A DNA stretch of 64,000 nucleotides from Delphinapterus leucas (taxonomy: Eukaryota > Chordata > Mammalia > Artiodactyla > Monodontidae): assembly GCF_002288925.2 (NCBI RefSeq), contig NW_022098001.1, forward strand, positions 16,522,256 to 16,586,255, read 5' to 3'. Positions 47,911 through 59,115 of the stretch are shown one piece after another (position 1 is the first letter of the stretch; each line of letters starts with the position of its first letter). The position numbers were made by a program, and so were the translations under genes. The notes beneath the pieces are model-generated. The model worked only from the letters and a program-made list of their open reading frames with translations, did not search any database and was not told the origin of the DNA.

Positions 47911-48360
47911 AAAGACCTTCAAGATGGCAGAGGAATAAGATGTGGAGATCACCTTCCTCCCCACAAATACATCAAAAATACATCTACATGTGGAACAGCT
48001 CCTAAAAATCACCTACTGAATGCTGGCAGAAGACCTCAGACTTCCCAAAAGACCTTGGTCCTCCAGCCGGCTGTCAGGCCTGAGTTTCTGAGGTGGGAGA
48101 GCCGAGTTGAGGATATTGGACCACCAGAGATCTCCCAGCCCCATGTAATATCAATTGGCAAGAGCTCTCCCAGAGATCTCTGTCTCAAAGCTAAGCCCCA
48201 GCTCCACTCAATGAACAGCAAACTCCAGTGCTGGATGCTCCAGGCCAAACAAGTACTAGGGAGATTGGGATTGACATATATACACTAATATGTATAAAAT
48301 GGATAACTAATAAGAGCCTGCTGTAGAAAAGAATAAATAAAATAAAATTCAAAAAAAAAA
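47911..48360 (+). mobile_element. L1 5' UTR fused to an L1 3' tail
   Basis: Starts with an L1-type 5' end ('aagatggcagaggaataag') and 5' UTR to about 48262. It then switches to 'gggattgacatatataca' and 'tggataactaataagagcctgc', a 3' UTR-type tail ending in A-rich sequence (48325-48360). Immediately after, L1 5' UTR sequence restarts, repeating a diverged ~35-base block already present at about 48225-48262. It is therefore either an internally deleted L1 copy next to a second one, or a tail piece inserted in the 5' UTR. Confidence 0.6.
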
Positions 48361-48670
48361 ATCTAGTGATGGACACCCCACACCAAAGAACTAGGAAGAG
48401 AGAAACACAACCCCACCCATTAACAGAGAGGCTGCCTAAAATCATAATAAGGTTACAGACAGTCTAAAACACATCATCGACACGGTCCTGCCCACAAGAA
48501 AGACAATATCCAGCCTCATCCATCAGAAACAGGCACCAGTCCCCTCCACCAGGAAGCCTACACAACCCACTGTACCAACCGTACCCACTGGGGACAGACA
48601 ACAAAAACAATAGAAACTATGAACCTGCAACCTGTGAAAAGGAGACCCCAAACACAGTAAGTTAAGCAAA

Positions 48671-49786
48671 ATGAGAAGACAGAGAAATATGCAGTAGATA
48701 AAGGAGCAAAGTAAAAACCCACCAGACCAAACAACTGAATAGGAAACAGGCAGTCGACCTGAAAAAGAATTCAGAGTAATAATAGTAAAGATGATCCAAA
48801 ATCTTGAATGGAGAAAATATAAGAAATGTTTAACAAGGACCGAGAAGGACTAAAGAGCAAGCAAACAATGATGAACAACACAATAAATGAAATTTAAAAT
48901 TCTATAGAAGGAATCAATAGCAGAATAACCCAGGCAGAAGAAGGGATAAGTGACCTGGAAGATAAAATAGTGGAAATAACTACTGCAGAGCAGAATAAAG
49001 AAAAAGGAATGAAAAGAATTGAGGACAGTCTCAAAGACTGCTACACCAACATTCGAACTATAAGGGTGCCAGAACCAACATTCGAACTATAAGGGTGCCA
49101 GAAAAAGAAGAGAAAAGAAAGGGTCTGAAAAAATATTTGAAGAGATTATAGTTGAAAACTTCATAATATGGGAAATGAAATAGTCAATCAAGTGAAGGAA
49201 GCACAGAGAATCCCATGCAGGATAAATCCAAGGAGAAACATGCCAAGACACATATAAATCAAAATATCAAAAGTTAGGGGCTTCCCTGGTGGCTCAGTGG
49301 TTGAGAGTCTGCCTGCCGGTGTAGAGGACATGGGTTCGTGCCCCGTTCTGGGAGGGTCCCATGTGCCACGGAGCGGCTGGGCCCGTGGGCCATGGCCACT
49401 GGGTCTGCACATCTGGAGCCTGTGCTCCACAGTGGGAGAGGCCACAACAGTGAGAGGCACGAATACAGAAAAAAAAAAAAAAATCAAAAGTTAAATACAA
49501 AGAAAAAAATATTAAAAGCAGCAAGGAAAAAGCAAGAAATAACATAAAAGTGAATCCCCATAAGGTTAAGAGCTGATCTTTCAGCAGAAACTCTGCAAGT
49601 CTGAAGGGAGTGGCAGGACATATTTTAAAGTTACAAAAAGGAAAAATCTACAACTATGATTATGCTACCCAGCAAGGATCTCATTCAGATTCGATGGAGA
49701 AATTAAAACCTTTACAAACAGGCAAAAGATGACAGAATTCAGCACAACAAAGCCAGCTTTACAAGAAATGCTAAAGGAACTTCTCT
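48671..49786 (+). pseudogene. L1 ORF1 remnant, disrupted
   Basis: The ATG at 48671 is followed by a TAG at codon 9 where the relative copy has CAG. A second break is a one-base insertion after GAAATT (near 48893), giving an early stop downstream of an internal ATG at 48871. A 29-bp tandem duplication (49045-49102) lies next to a small deletion. The CHR SINE at 49277-49482 splits the C-terminal domain. The terminal stop is changed (TCTGGG for TCTAGG). It cannot make the RNA-binding protein. Confidence 0.88.
49277..49482 (+). mobile_element. CHR SINE nested in L1
   Basis: Complete short-form SINE with head, A box, B box (gggttcgtgc) and poly-A. Perfect 11-bp target-site duplication atcaaaagtta at 49266-49276 and 49483-49493, lying in L1 ORF1. 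It therefore entered after this L1 did. Confidence 0.95.
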
Positions 49787-49846
49787 GGGCAGGAAACACA
49801 AGAGAAGGAAAACACCTACAAAAACAAACCCAAAACAATTAATAAA

Positions 49847-52800
49847 ATGTAATAGGAACATACATATCGATAATTACCTTAAATGTAAATGGATTACATG
49901 CTCCAACCAAAAGCCATAGACTGGCTGAATGGATACAAAAACAAGACCCGTATATATGCAGTCTACAAGAGACCCACTTAAGACCTAGGGACACATACAG
50001 ACTGAAAGTGAGAGAGTGGAAAAAGATATTCCATGTAAATGGAAATCAAAAGAAAGCTGGAGCAGCAATTCTCATATCAGAAAAAATAGACTTTAAAACA
50101 AAGACTATTACAAGAGACCAAGAAGGACACTACATAATAATCAAGGGATCAATCCAAGAAGATATAACAATTGTAAATATCTATGCATCCAACTTAGGAG
50201 CACCTCAATACATAAGGCAAATGTTAACAGCCATAAAAGGGGAAATTGACAGTAACACAATAATAGTAGGGGACTTTAACACTTCACTTTCACCAATGGA
50301 CAGAGCATCCAAAATGAAAATAAATAAAGAAACACAAGCTTTAAGTGATACTTTAAACAAGATGGATTTAATGATATTTATAAGACATTCCATCCAAAAA
50401 CAATAGAATAAACTTTCTTCTCAAGTACTCATGGAACATTCTCCAGGATAGATCATATCTTGGTTCACAAAAGAAGCCTTGGTAAATTTAAGAAAATTGA
50501 AATCATATCAAGCATATTTTCTGAGCAAAATGCTATGAGACTACATATCAATTATAGGAAAAAACCTGTAAAAGATATAGACACATGGAGGCTAAACAAT
50601 ACACTACTAAATAACCAAGAGATCATTGAAGAAATTAAAGAGGAAATCAAAAAATACCTAGAAACAAAAGACAATGAAAACACAATGACCCAAAACCTAT
50701 GGGATGAAGCAAAAGCAGTTCTAAGAGGGAATTTTATAACAACAAAATCCTACCTTAAGAAAGAAGAAATTTCTCAGATAAACAACCTAAACTTACACCT
50801 AAAGAAATTAGAGAAAGAAGAACAAAAAAAAAACCCAGAAGCAGAAGGAAAGAAATCAAAAATATCAGATCAGAAATAAATGAAAAAGAAAGGAAATGAT
50901 AGCAAAGGTCAATAAAACTAAAATCTGGTTCTTTGAGAAGGTAAACAAAATTGATAAACCATTAGGCAGACTCATAAAGAAAAAAAGGAAAAAGAGTCAA
51001 ATCAACAGAATTTGAAATGAAAATGGAGAAGTAAAAACTGACCTTGCAAAAATACAAAGGATCATGAGAGATTACTTCAAGCAACTATATGGCAGTAAAA
51101 TGAATAACTTGGAAGAAATAGACAAATATTTAGAAAAGCACACACTTCCGAGACTGAACCAGGAAGAAATAGAAAATATAAACAGACAAATCACAAGCAC
51201 TGAAATAAATTTTCCAACAAACAAAAACCCAGGACTAGAGGGCTTCAGAGGCTAATTCTATCAAACATTTAGAGAAGAGCTAACATCTAACCTTCTCAAA
51301 CTCTTCCAAAATATAGCAGGAGGAACACTCACAAACTCATTCTACAAGGCCACCATCACTCTGATACCAAAACCAGACAAAGATGTCACAAAAAAAGAAA
51401 ACTATAGGCCAATATCACTGATGATCACCGCACATTAAAAGAATCATAAACCATGATCAAGTGGGGTTTACCCCAGGAATGCAAGGATTCTCCAGCATAT
51501 GCAAATCAATCAACGTGATGCACCCTATTAAGAAACTGAAGGATAAAAATCATATGATCATCTCAATAGATGCAGAAAAAAGCTTTTGACAAAATTCAAC
51601 ACACATTTATGATAAAAACCCTCCAGAAAGTAGGCACAAAGGGTGCTTACCTCAACATAATAAAGGCCATATATGACAAACTCACAGCCAACGTAGCCCT
51701 CAATGGTGAAAAACTGAAACCATTTCCACGAAGATCAGTAACAAGACAAGGTTGCCCACTCTCACCACTATTATTCAACAGTTTTGCAAGTTTTAGCCAC
51801 AGCAATCAGAGAAGAAAAAGAAATAAAAGGAATCCAAATCGGAAAAGAAAAGTAAAGCTGTCACTGTTTGCAGATGACGTGATACTATACATAGAGAATC
51901 CTAAAGATGCTACCAGACAACTACTAGAGCTGATCAATGAATTTGGTAAATAAGGATACAAAATTAATGCACAGAAATCTCTTGCATTCCTATACAATAA
52001 TGATGAAAAATCTGAAAGTGAAATTAAGAAAACACTCCCATTTACCATTGCAACAAAAAGAATAAAATATCTAGGAATAAACCTACCTAAGGAGACAAAA
52101 GACCTGTATGCAGAAAACGATAAGACACTGATGAAAGAAATTAAAGATGATACAAACAGATGCAGAAATATACCATGTTCTTGGATTGGGAGATTCAACA
52201 TTGTGGAAATGACTGTACTACCCAAAGCAACCTACGGATTCACTGCAATCCCTATCAAACTACCAATGGCATTTTTCACATAACTAGAACAAAAAATTTC
52301 ACAATTTGTATGGAAATACAAAAGATGCCGAATAGCAAAAGCAATCTTGAGAAAGAAAAACAGAGCTGGAGGAATCAGGCTCCCTGACTTCAGACTATGC
52401 TACAAAGCTACAGTAATCAAGACAGTATGATACTGGCACAAAAACAGAAATATAGATCAATGGAACAGGATAGAAAGCCAAAAGATAAATCCGTGCACAT
52501 ATGGTCACCTTATCTTTGATAAAGGAGGCAAGAATATACAATTGAGAAAAGACAGTCTCTTCAATAAGTGGTGCTGGGAAAACTGGACAGCTACATGTTA
52601 AAGAATGAAATTAGAACACTCCCTAACACCATACACAAAAATAAACTCAAAATGGATTAAACACCTAAATGTAAGTCCAGACACTATCAGACTCTTAGAG
52701 GAAAACATAGGTAGAACACTCTATGACATAAATCACAGCAAGATCCCTTTTGATCCACCTCTTACAGAAATGGAAATAAAAACAAAAATAAACAAATGGG

Positions 52801-53587
52801 ACCTAATGAAATTTAAAAGCTTTTGCACAGCAAAGGCAACCATTAACAGGATGAAGAGACAGCCCTCAGAATAAGAGAAAGTATTTGCGAACAAAGCAAC
52901 TGACAAAGGATTACTCTACAAATATACAAGCAGCTCATGCAGCTCAATATCAAAAAAATAAACAACCCAATCCAAAATGGGCAGAGGACCTAAATAGACA
53001 TTTCTCCAAAGAAGCCATACACATTGCCAACAAACACATGAAAGGATGCTCAACATCACTAATCATTAGAGAAGTACAAATCAAAACTACAATGAGGTAT
53101 CACCTCACAGGGGTCAGAATGGCCATCATCAAAAAAGTCTATAAAGAATAAATGCTGGAGAAGGTGTGGAGAAAAGGGACCCCTCTTGCACTGTTGGTGG
53201 GAATATAAATTGATACAGCCGCTATGGAGAACAGTATGGAGGCGCCTTAAAAAGCTAAAAATAGAACTACCATGTGCCCCAGTAATCCCACTACTGGGCA
53301 TATATTCTGAGAAAACTCTAATTTAAAAAGAGTCATGTACCACAATGTGCATTGCAGCTCTATTTACAATAGCCAGGACATGGAAGCAACCTAAGTGTCC
53401 ATCAACAGATGAATGGACAAAGAAGATATGGCACATATATACAATGGAATATTACTCAGCCTTAAAAAGAAACAAAATTGAGTTATTTGTAGTGAGGTAG
53501 ATGGACCTAGAGTCTGTAATACAGAGTGAAGGCAGTCAGAAAGAGAAAAACAAATACCGTATGTTAACACATATATATGGAATCTAA
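49847..53587 (+). pseudogene. L1 ORF2 remnant (endonuclease and reverse transcriptase)
   Basis: The endonuclease domain starts near 49847. The LQETH motif is intact here (about 49968-49980), and GDFNT is present near 50270. A one-base deletion near 50370 breaks the frame. The frame resumes at 50460, but the SDH motif reads SEQ (50520-50528), so the catalytic Asp and His are both lost. A deletion of about 48 bases removes the block before HDQVGF (near 51427). The DKIQH motif and FADD catalytic motif (near 51870-51885) survive in one short frame (51570-51953). C-terminal pieces run to a TAA at 53585-53587. Inactive. Confidence 0.9.
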
Positions 53588-53960
53588 AAAAAAAAACAAT
53601 TGTTCTGACAAACCTGGGGGCAGGATAGGAATAAAGACTCGGATGTAGAAAATGGACTTAAGGACACAGGGAGAGGGAAATGGAAGCTGGGACGAAGTAA
53701 GAGAGTGTCACTGAGAAATATACACCACCAAATGTAAATACATAGCTAGTGGGAAGCAGCCACATAGCACAGGGAGATCAGCTCAGTGCATTGTGACCAC
53801 CTAGAGGGGTGGGATAGGGAGGGTGGGAGGGAGCCACAAGAGGGAGGGGATAAGGGGATGTATGTATACGTATAGCTGATTTGCTTTGTTATACAACAGA
53901 AACTAACCAACTTTGTAAAGCAATTATACTCCAATAGAGTTTAAAAATTAAAAAAAAAAA

Positions 53961-55549
53961 AGAATTGTTGCATGGAGGACTAAAACTTCTATCTTTTTTA
54001 AGAAACAGTACTTCTCCATCAGTATGCTAAATTTGAACCATCTTGACCACATTAGAGTGAAAGTGAAGTGAATACTCTGGAAACGTCAACAAGTTTTAGC
54101 ACAGCCACATTAAGAACTTGGAAAGTAAACATATTTTTTTCTATGAAACTAATCTCACAGGGCCTAATAGCCCCATTTGCAACTGATAGTGTTGATTCAC
54201 ATGAATGTGAAAATAATGACTTGAATCTAAGAAACCAGAAGACAATGATTACTTTTCTAAAGTTAAAGTGATAATCAAAGGTCTTTTCAAAATGCTTCCT
54301 GGCTTTCTTGGTCAATTAATTGCAGAATTTTTTTTTAAATAGCAGTTAAATTTGACATTTGAACATTGCTAAATTTTTTGCATATGTGATGGCTTGTCTT
54401 TGTACCCAGGCCTTCTTCTATGTACAAAATAAGAGGTCATATCAGGTCTTATGTCTTTTGTCATCCTGCTCATTTTGAGTTCTTTCCTTTATTGGAAGAG
54501 CAAATGCTGAAAGACCTGATATACAGGATTTTATTAGTAATATTTATAAACTGAGCATTTAAAATTAGTAGAAGTTATTCTCTGTCATAAAAGAATAAAT
54601 ATATCAAAGAATATAACTCCTAGGTATTGAAAAATCTGGCCATGTTTGAGGTTTAGAAAATGATTAAATACTAGTTTTTAAATGTTTTGGTTTTGGAAAG
54701 TTGCCAATTGGGTTTTGCCAAACACATTTTTCTGTCATTTCACAACCCATGTGTGTGTTTTAATGAATGTGTAATCCGTATGTTCTGATTCACTTAAACT
54801 TAACTTGACAAAATCTGTTTTAAGAATAATATGATTTCCAAGAAGACTTTAGAGCTGTCCTAAGAAGCCACATCTTTAATTTTAAAAAGGAAGTCATAGT
54901 TTATGATGAATAAGTGGAACTGATTTATAAATTTGGAATACAAATCTAAATCTGAGATCCACATTTTAACAGCTTTACTAACTCATGCTTAGTGAAATAA
55001 ATAAGATTCAACTCTGTCATCATTATGCTGTATAAAATGGAAGGTAAAGAGAAACATGGCCCATCTTTCCACTTCTATTGAATGCACCAAGAAGAAAGAT
55101 AGCAATGGTGAGAAGCCAGAAAGAAAATTTAAATTTATGTTTCTTTTACATGCCATACCCAACCCTTAAAATACCTCCCATGGTAATTTACAACAAACAT
55201 TTTAAAAACAAAGTGAACTGAAAACAAGGCTGGTGGAAGGAAGCAATGAATAGTAATGTAAAAGCAATGTGTACCTAGGGAAAAATTCAGATCCCAGCTG
55301 GAATCATAAATGATTCTGTGCTCCACAAAGAAGGGGAGCTGAACCTGAGGTGGAGAATTGTGCTAAGATGGTTTCATAGGTTGGGAGCAGCCCTTAGACC
55401 ACAAGTGAAGAAAACACAAGTTCTCTGTAGATGAAAACATTTTCTAGTTAGGTCCTCAATTTTTACAGAATAAGTTATGTGCTGTAGGAGTCAACTTACC
55501 TAGGAGATGAAACAAGCCCAAAGTTATATGCAATATATGTTCATAACAC
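53961..55549. other. Gene-free, apparently single-copy DNA
   Basis: No supported gene or recognisable repeat after the L1 tail. Confidence 0.45.
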
Positions 55550-56583
55550 AAAAATCAGCACACATACAACAACAACAACAAAAATGTCATAAGAAAGCAA
55601 GTTACTATAAGTGAAAGTCAACAGAAACAATAAATAACATATTACATTCCCAAGAACGTCAGATATTGGAAATATCAGAAATAGAATAAATGTGTGTAAA
55701 GAGTTTAAAGAAATAAGAATATAATTTTAAAAATAAGCAATTAATAGATATTCTCAAAAATACCATAGCTTACTTGAAAAAGAACCAAATAGAACTTTTA
55801 GAAATGAAAAATAAAATCAATGAAATAAAAGTACAATGGTTGTATAAAACAAATATAATTAAGAAAGATTTTAACAGAATGCTGCAATAGAGACACGAGG
55901 AGATGGGAAAAAATGAAAGAAAATTTAAAGGACGTAGAGAAAAGAAAGAGAAACCAATACAAATCTGTGTCAAAATGAGAACATTTTTTAAATGGAGAAG
56001 CAATTGTCAAAGAGATAACAACGATAATTTTCTAGAACAATAGGAGACATGAATTCAGAGAAACCAAAATGTATGACAAGCAGGATAAATTTAAAAAATT
56101 ACTCACATTGTAGTGAAGCTTCAGAACATCAAACACAAAGGGAAGTTCTTTAAAGCATTCAAAAATAAATTAGTTGTAAACGAAACACCAATAGGCAACT
56201 TTTCAAAATCAAGGCCAAGAAAATAGAATATTTTTAAGGTATGGTGAGAAAATAACTGTCAACTCAGAACACTGTATGCAACATAACTATTTTTTAATGA
56301 TGAGAATAAATAAAAACATTTTCAGAAAAAGAAAAATACAGCATTTACTTCCAAAAGAAATTTACTAAAGAAACTTCTGTGAAATATACTTCAGAGAAAA
56401 GAAAAAAAGTCTCCAAAAATAAGGTCTAAGAAGCAAGAAGTAGAGATGATCAAATAAATGTAACAGTTTGGCTAATTGATAATAAATCTAAACATACCAT
56501 CTTTATAAAAATTAAAATAAAAACTAAGAGTTAAAGTACTGGAACATATTAGCCTGTGTCTATTCAATATTTTCTTGGAGGTC
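55550..56583 (+). mobile_element. Old L1/HAL1-type ORF1 region (left part)
   Basis: A-rich plus-strand sequence with old L1 ORF1 blocks: 'gaaatgaaaaataaaatcaa', 'gagaaaccaatacaaatctg', 'gaagcttcagaacatcaaac', 'aactgtcaactcagaacactgtatgcaac' (pieces) and 'aaacttctgtgaaatatac'. All frames are closed. Split by an LTR at 56584. Confidence 0.6.
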
Positions 56584-57034
56584 TGTTGTGGGTTGAATGA
56601 TTTCTCCCTGAAAGAAATACCCCTGAAAATTGACCCTATTTGAAAATAGGGTCTTTGCAGATGCAGTTAAGGATCTGAAGATGAGACCATCCTAAATTTA
56701 AGATGGATTCTATATCCAAGGACCCTGTCCTTATAATAGAAAGGAGAGGGAAATGAGAGACACAAACACAGAGAGGGAAAGTCACATGAAACAGAAGGAG
56801 CGGTTGGAGTTATGCAGCTATAAACCAAGGAATGCCAAGTGTTGGCAACAGTCATCAGAAGCTAGCAGAGAGGCATGAAACAGTTTCTCCCTCAGAGCCT
56901 CAAGAAGGTACCAATGCTGCCAACATCTGGATTTCAGACTTCTGATGTCCAGAGCTGTGAGAGAATAAATTTCTGATCTTTTAAGTCACCAAATTTGCTA
57001 ATTTGTGATGAAAGCCCTAGGATACTTTGTATTA
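56584..57034 (+). mobile_element. MLT1-type solo LTR (ancient LTR retrotransposon)
   Basis: About 450 bases beginning tgttgtgggttgaatg. Blocks include 'atagggtctttgcagatg', 'tgcagctataaaccaagg', 'tcatcagaagctagcag', 'atttcagacttctgatgt' and 'agagaataaatttctg' with a polyadenylation-type AATAAA. Near-matching 5-bp flanks (aggtc at 56579-56583; aagtc at 57035-57039) fit a target-site duplication. No internal gag or pol sequence is present, so it is a solo LTR. It interrupts the old L1. Confidence 0.8.
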
Positions 57035-57039
57035 AAGTC

Positions 57040-57655
57040 TTGACTAGTAAGAAAAGAAAAGAGACTAAGACCTATAAGGATTGTAAAGGAAATAGAGGAA
57101 CTATATTTCCTAATGTATTTCCTAACTATATTTCCTAATATAGTCCTAAATATAGAACTATCACAGATGATATGATTGCCAACATTGGCAAAAATCTAAG
57201 AGTGTATGTAAATCATTAGATTTAGAGTGAGAGTTTAGCAAGGTGACCACATATTAAATTAACATAGGAAAGTCAATTGCCTATCCATATACTGAAGAAT
57301 ACAAATAAAGTTTTCCCATTTATAATAATGGTGAAAAAATATTATACCTAAAAATAACAAAATATAAACAAGAGCTTCAGGGAATTTTTTACTTTATTGA
57401 AGACATTAGAGAAGACCTGAATAAATGGATATTACTCATGAGTAGGAAGATAGACTCATATATTAATTCTACCCAAACTGGACCATTGATTAAACATAAT
57501 TTCAATCAAAATTCTAAAAGGATGTTTTGAGGAGCTATTCAAGTTTTTCTAAAATCTGAAGAAAGAGAAAAGGTCTAAAGTTCATCAAAACAAACTAAAA
57601 AGAAAAATAAGGATAAGGACCTACCCTACCAGGTATCTACGTCTGTTGTAAAGCC
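57040..57655 (+). mobile_element. Old L1 ORF2 region (right of LTR)
   Basis: L1 ORF2 resumes after the LTR: 'tagcaaggtgaccacatatta', 'gtcaattgcctatccatatac' and 'acataatttcaatcaaaattc' blocks (in part) match the region after the RT catalytic motif. A locally repeated 'actatatttccta' lies at 57099-57145. No open frame. Confidence 0.6.
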
Positions 57656-57657
57656 AT

Positions 57658-57835
57658 ATACAGTGGTTTTCAACTGGCCATGTTATAAATGGAGTGTTTA
57701 AAATGGTGGGGGTGGGAAATGATTTTCTTACTCACAATGACTAGCAAAATGCTTTCTACCAAAACTAGCATCTTGCAATGTGTGAGGCAGTCTCATGTGA
57801 CAAAGCCTCACATAATACTGCCCCAAATGCCAAGA
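57658..57835 (+). mobile_element. MER20-like hAT DNA transposon remnant
   Basis: Starts 'cagtggttttcaactgg', the usual MER20 end, and continues with 'acaatgactagcaaaatgc' and 'gccccaaatgccaagag'. The other terminal repeat is not clear. It interrupts the old L1. Tentative family name. Confidence 0.5.
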
Positions 57836-57879
57836 GCCTCCTGATTAAGATATATTGAGCTCTTATCTAGTAATGCACT

Positions 57880-59115
57880 GTCTAGTAATTAAGACAATGT
57901 AAGACCCTTACATATGTGGAAATGGAAATATTAAATAAATAACATTGCAGATCATTGAGTAAAGGATGGTCTCTGCAACCAATGGTATTAGTACAATTCA
58001 GTATCCTTATGGAATAAAATGTCCTTTGACCCCTACTTCATATCACATTTTAAGTAAAATCTTTTAAACAGTTAGAAGAAAATTTATGAATATACTTGAT
58101 GCCTTTGGAGTACAGAAGGGTTTATTAAAGAAGACCCCAAAGCACTAGGCATAAAATAGAAAAATATATGGCTACATTAAAACTAAATACTTCTGCTTAA
58201 CAAGAGGCAATAGAGAAAATGAAAACAAATCACAAAATGGGAGAAGATATTTTCGAAAAAATAACTAAAAAAAATATTGTATCTATACCATGTAAAGTAC
58301 TTGAATCAAGGCAATAAAGAAAAAGATAACCTAATAGCAATTGGGCAAAACATATAAGAAGTGTTTTACATAAAATATATAGATGACAAATAAACATGAA
58401 AAAATACTCAACCTTACCAGTAATCAACAAAATTAAAATTAAAAACTCAATTAAATTTCATACCAAAGTGGCAAAAACTAAGAAATCTGCCAATTTTAAG
58501 TATTAACAAGAATCTGGAACAAAGAAAACAATATCTATCATTATTGGAGATGTAAATTGGTACAATCACTTGGAAAGCAGTTTGGCTTTATCTTCAGCTT
58601 TTCTACCCAGTACATTCAAAACATACAAATATAAAACCAAAAGTTTTATGAATACTCTTAAACTGATGGTTTTTTATTCAATTATTTCATTTATAAAAAT
58701 TTCTGGCTAAGGCTTATTTAACTTATTTTATGATCTGCTAATGACTTCTAATCCATAGTTTAAAAAATATTGTTCTAGAGAAACTCATAGGTTATCATGG
58801 AAACATGATAATTCAAAATTTTCATAATGGCATTGTTTATAACAGCAAAAAAACTGGAAACTATTGAAATGTCCATCAGCAGAAAAACAATTAAATTGTG
58901 ATACATTCAGAGGAAGGAATATTATATAACAATGAAAATGAGTGAACTCTTACAAAACATCAATGAATCTTAGAAATATTATTTTGAAAGATAAAAGCAA
59001 GACATGGGTTAATACAGTGTCATTTTTATAAAGCTAAAACAGTAAAAATAAATCATCTAAATTTTAGATTGTATACATACAAATTTAAAAAGAAAAGAAA
59101 AAGCAAAGGAATGCT
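57880..59115 (+). mobile_element. Old L1 ORF2 end and 3' UTR
   Basis: L1 blocks in order: 'aaaatgggagaagatatttt', 'gcaattgggcaaaacatata', 'ttattggagatgtaaattgg', 'ttggaaagcagtttgg', 'aatggcattgtttataacagc' and 'gaaatgtccatcagcag'. A segment at about 58640-58780 does not fit and may be a small insert. All frames are closed. Ends in A-rich sequence near 59115. Confidence 0.65.

Larger units (their letters stand above)
48361..53960 (+). mobile_element. Nearly full-length L1, plus strand
   Basis: About 5.6 kb in order: 5' UTR (from 48361), ORF1 remnant (48671-49786, carrying a SINE), ORF2 remnant (49847-53587) and 3' UTR with A-rich end (53588-53960). An imperfect match of 14 of 17 between 47894-47910 and 53961-53977 may be the target-site duplication of the whole 47911-53960 unit. 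Same family as the minus-strand copy at 30161-35895. Inactive, with many frame breaks. Confidence 0.9.

Noticed and set aside
56584..57034. LTR as part of a complete endogenous retrovirus
   Set aside because: No internal sequence or second LTR was found nearby. It is a solo LTR.
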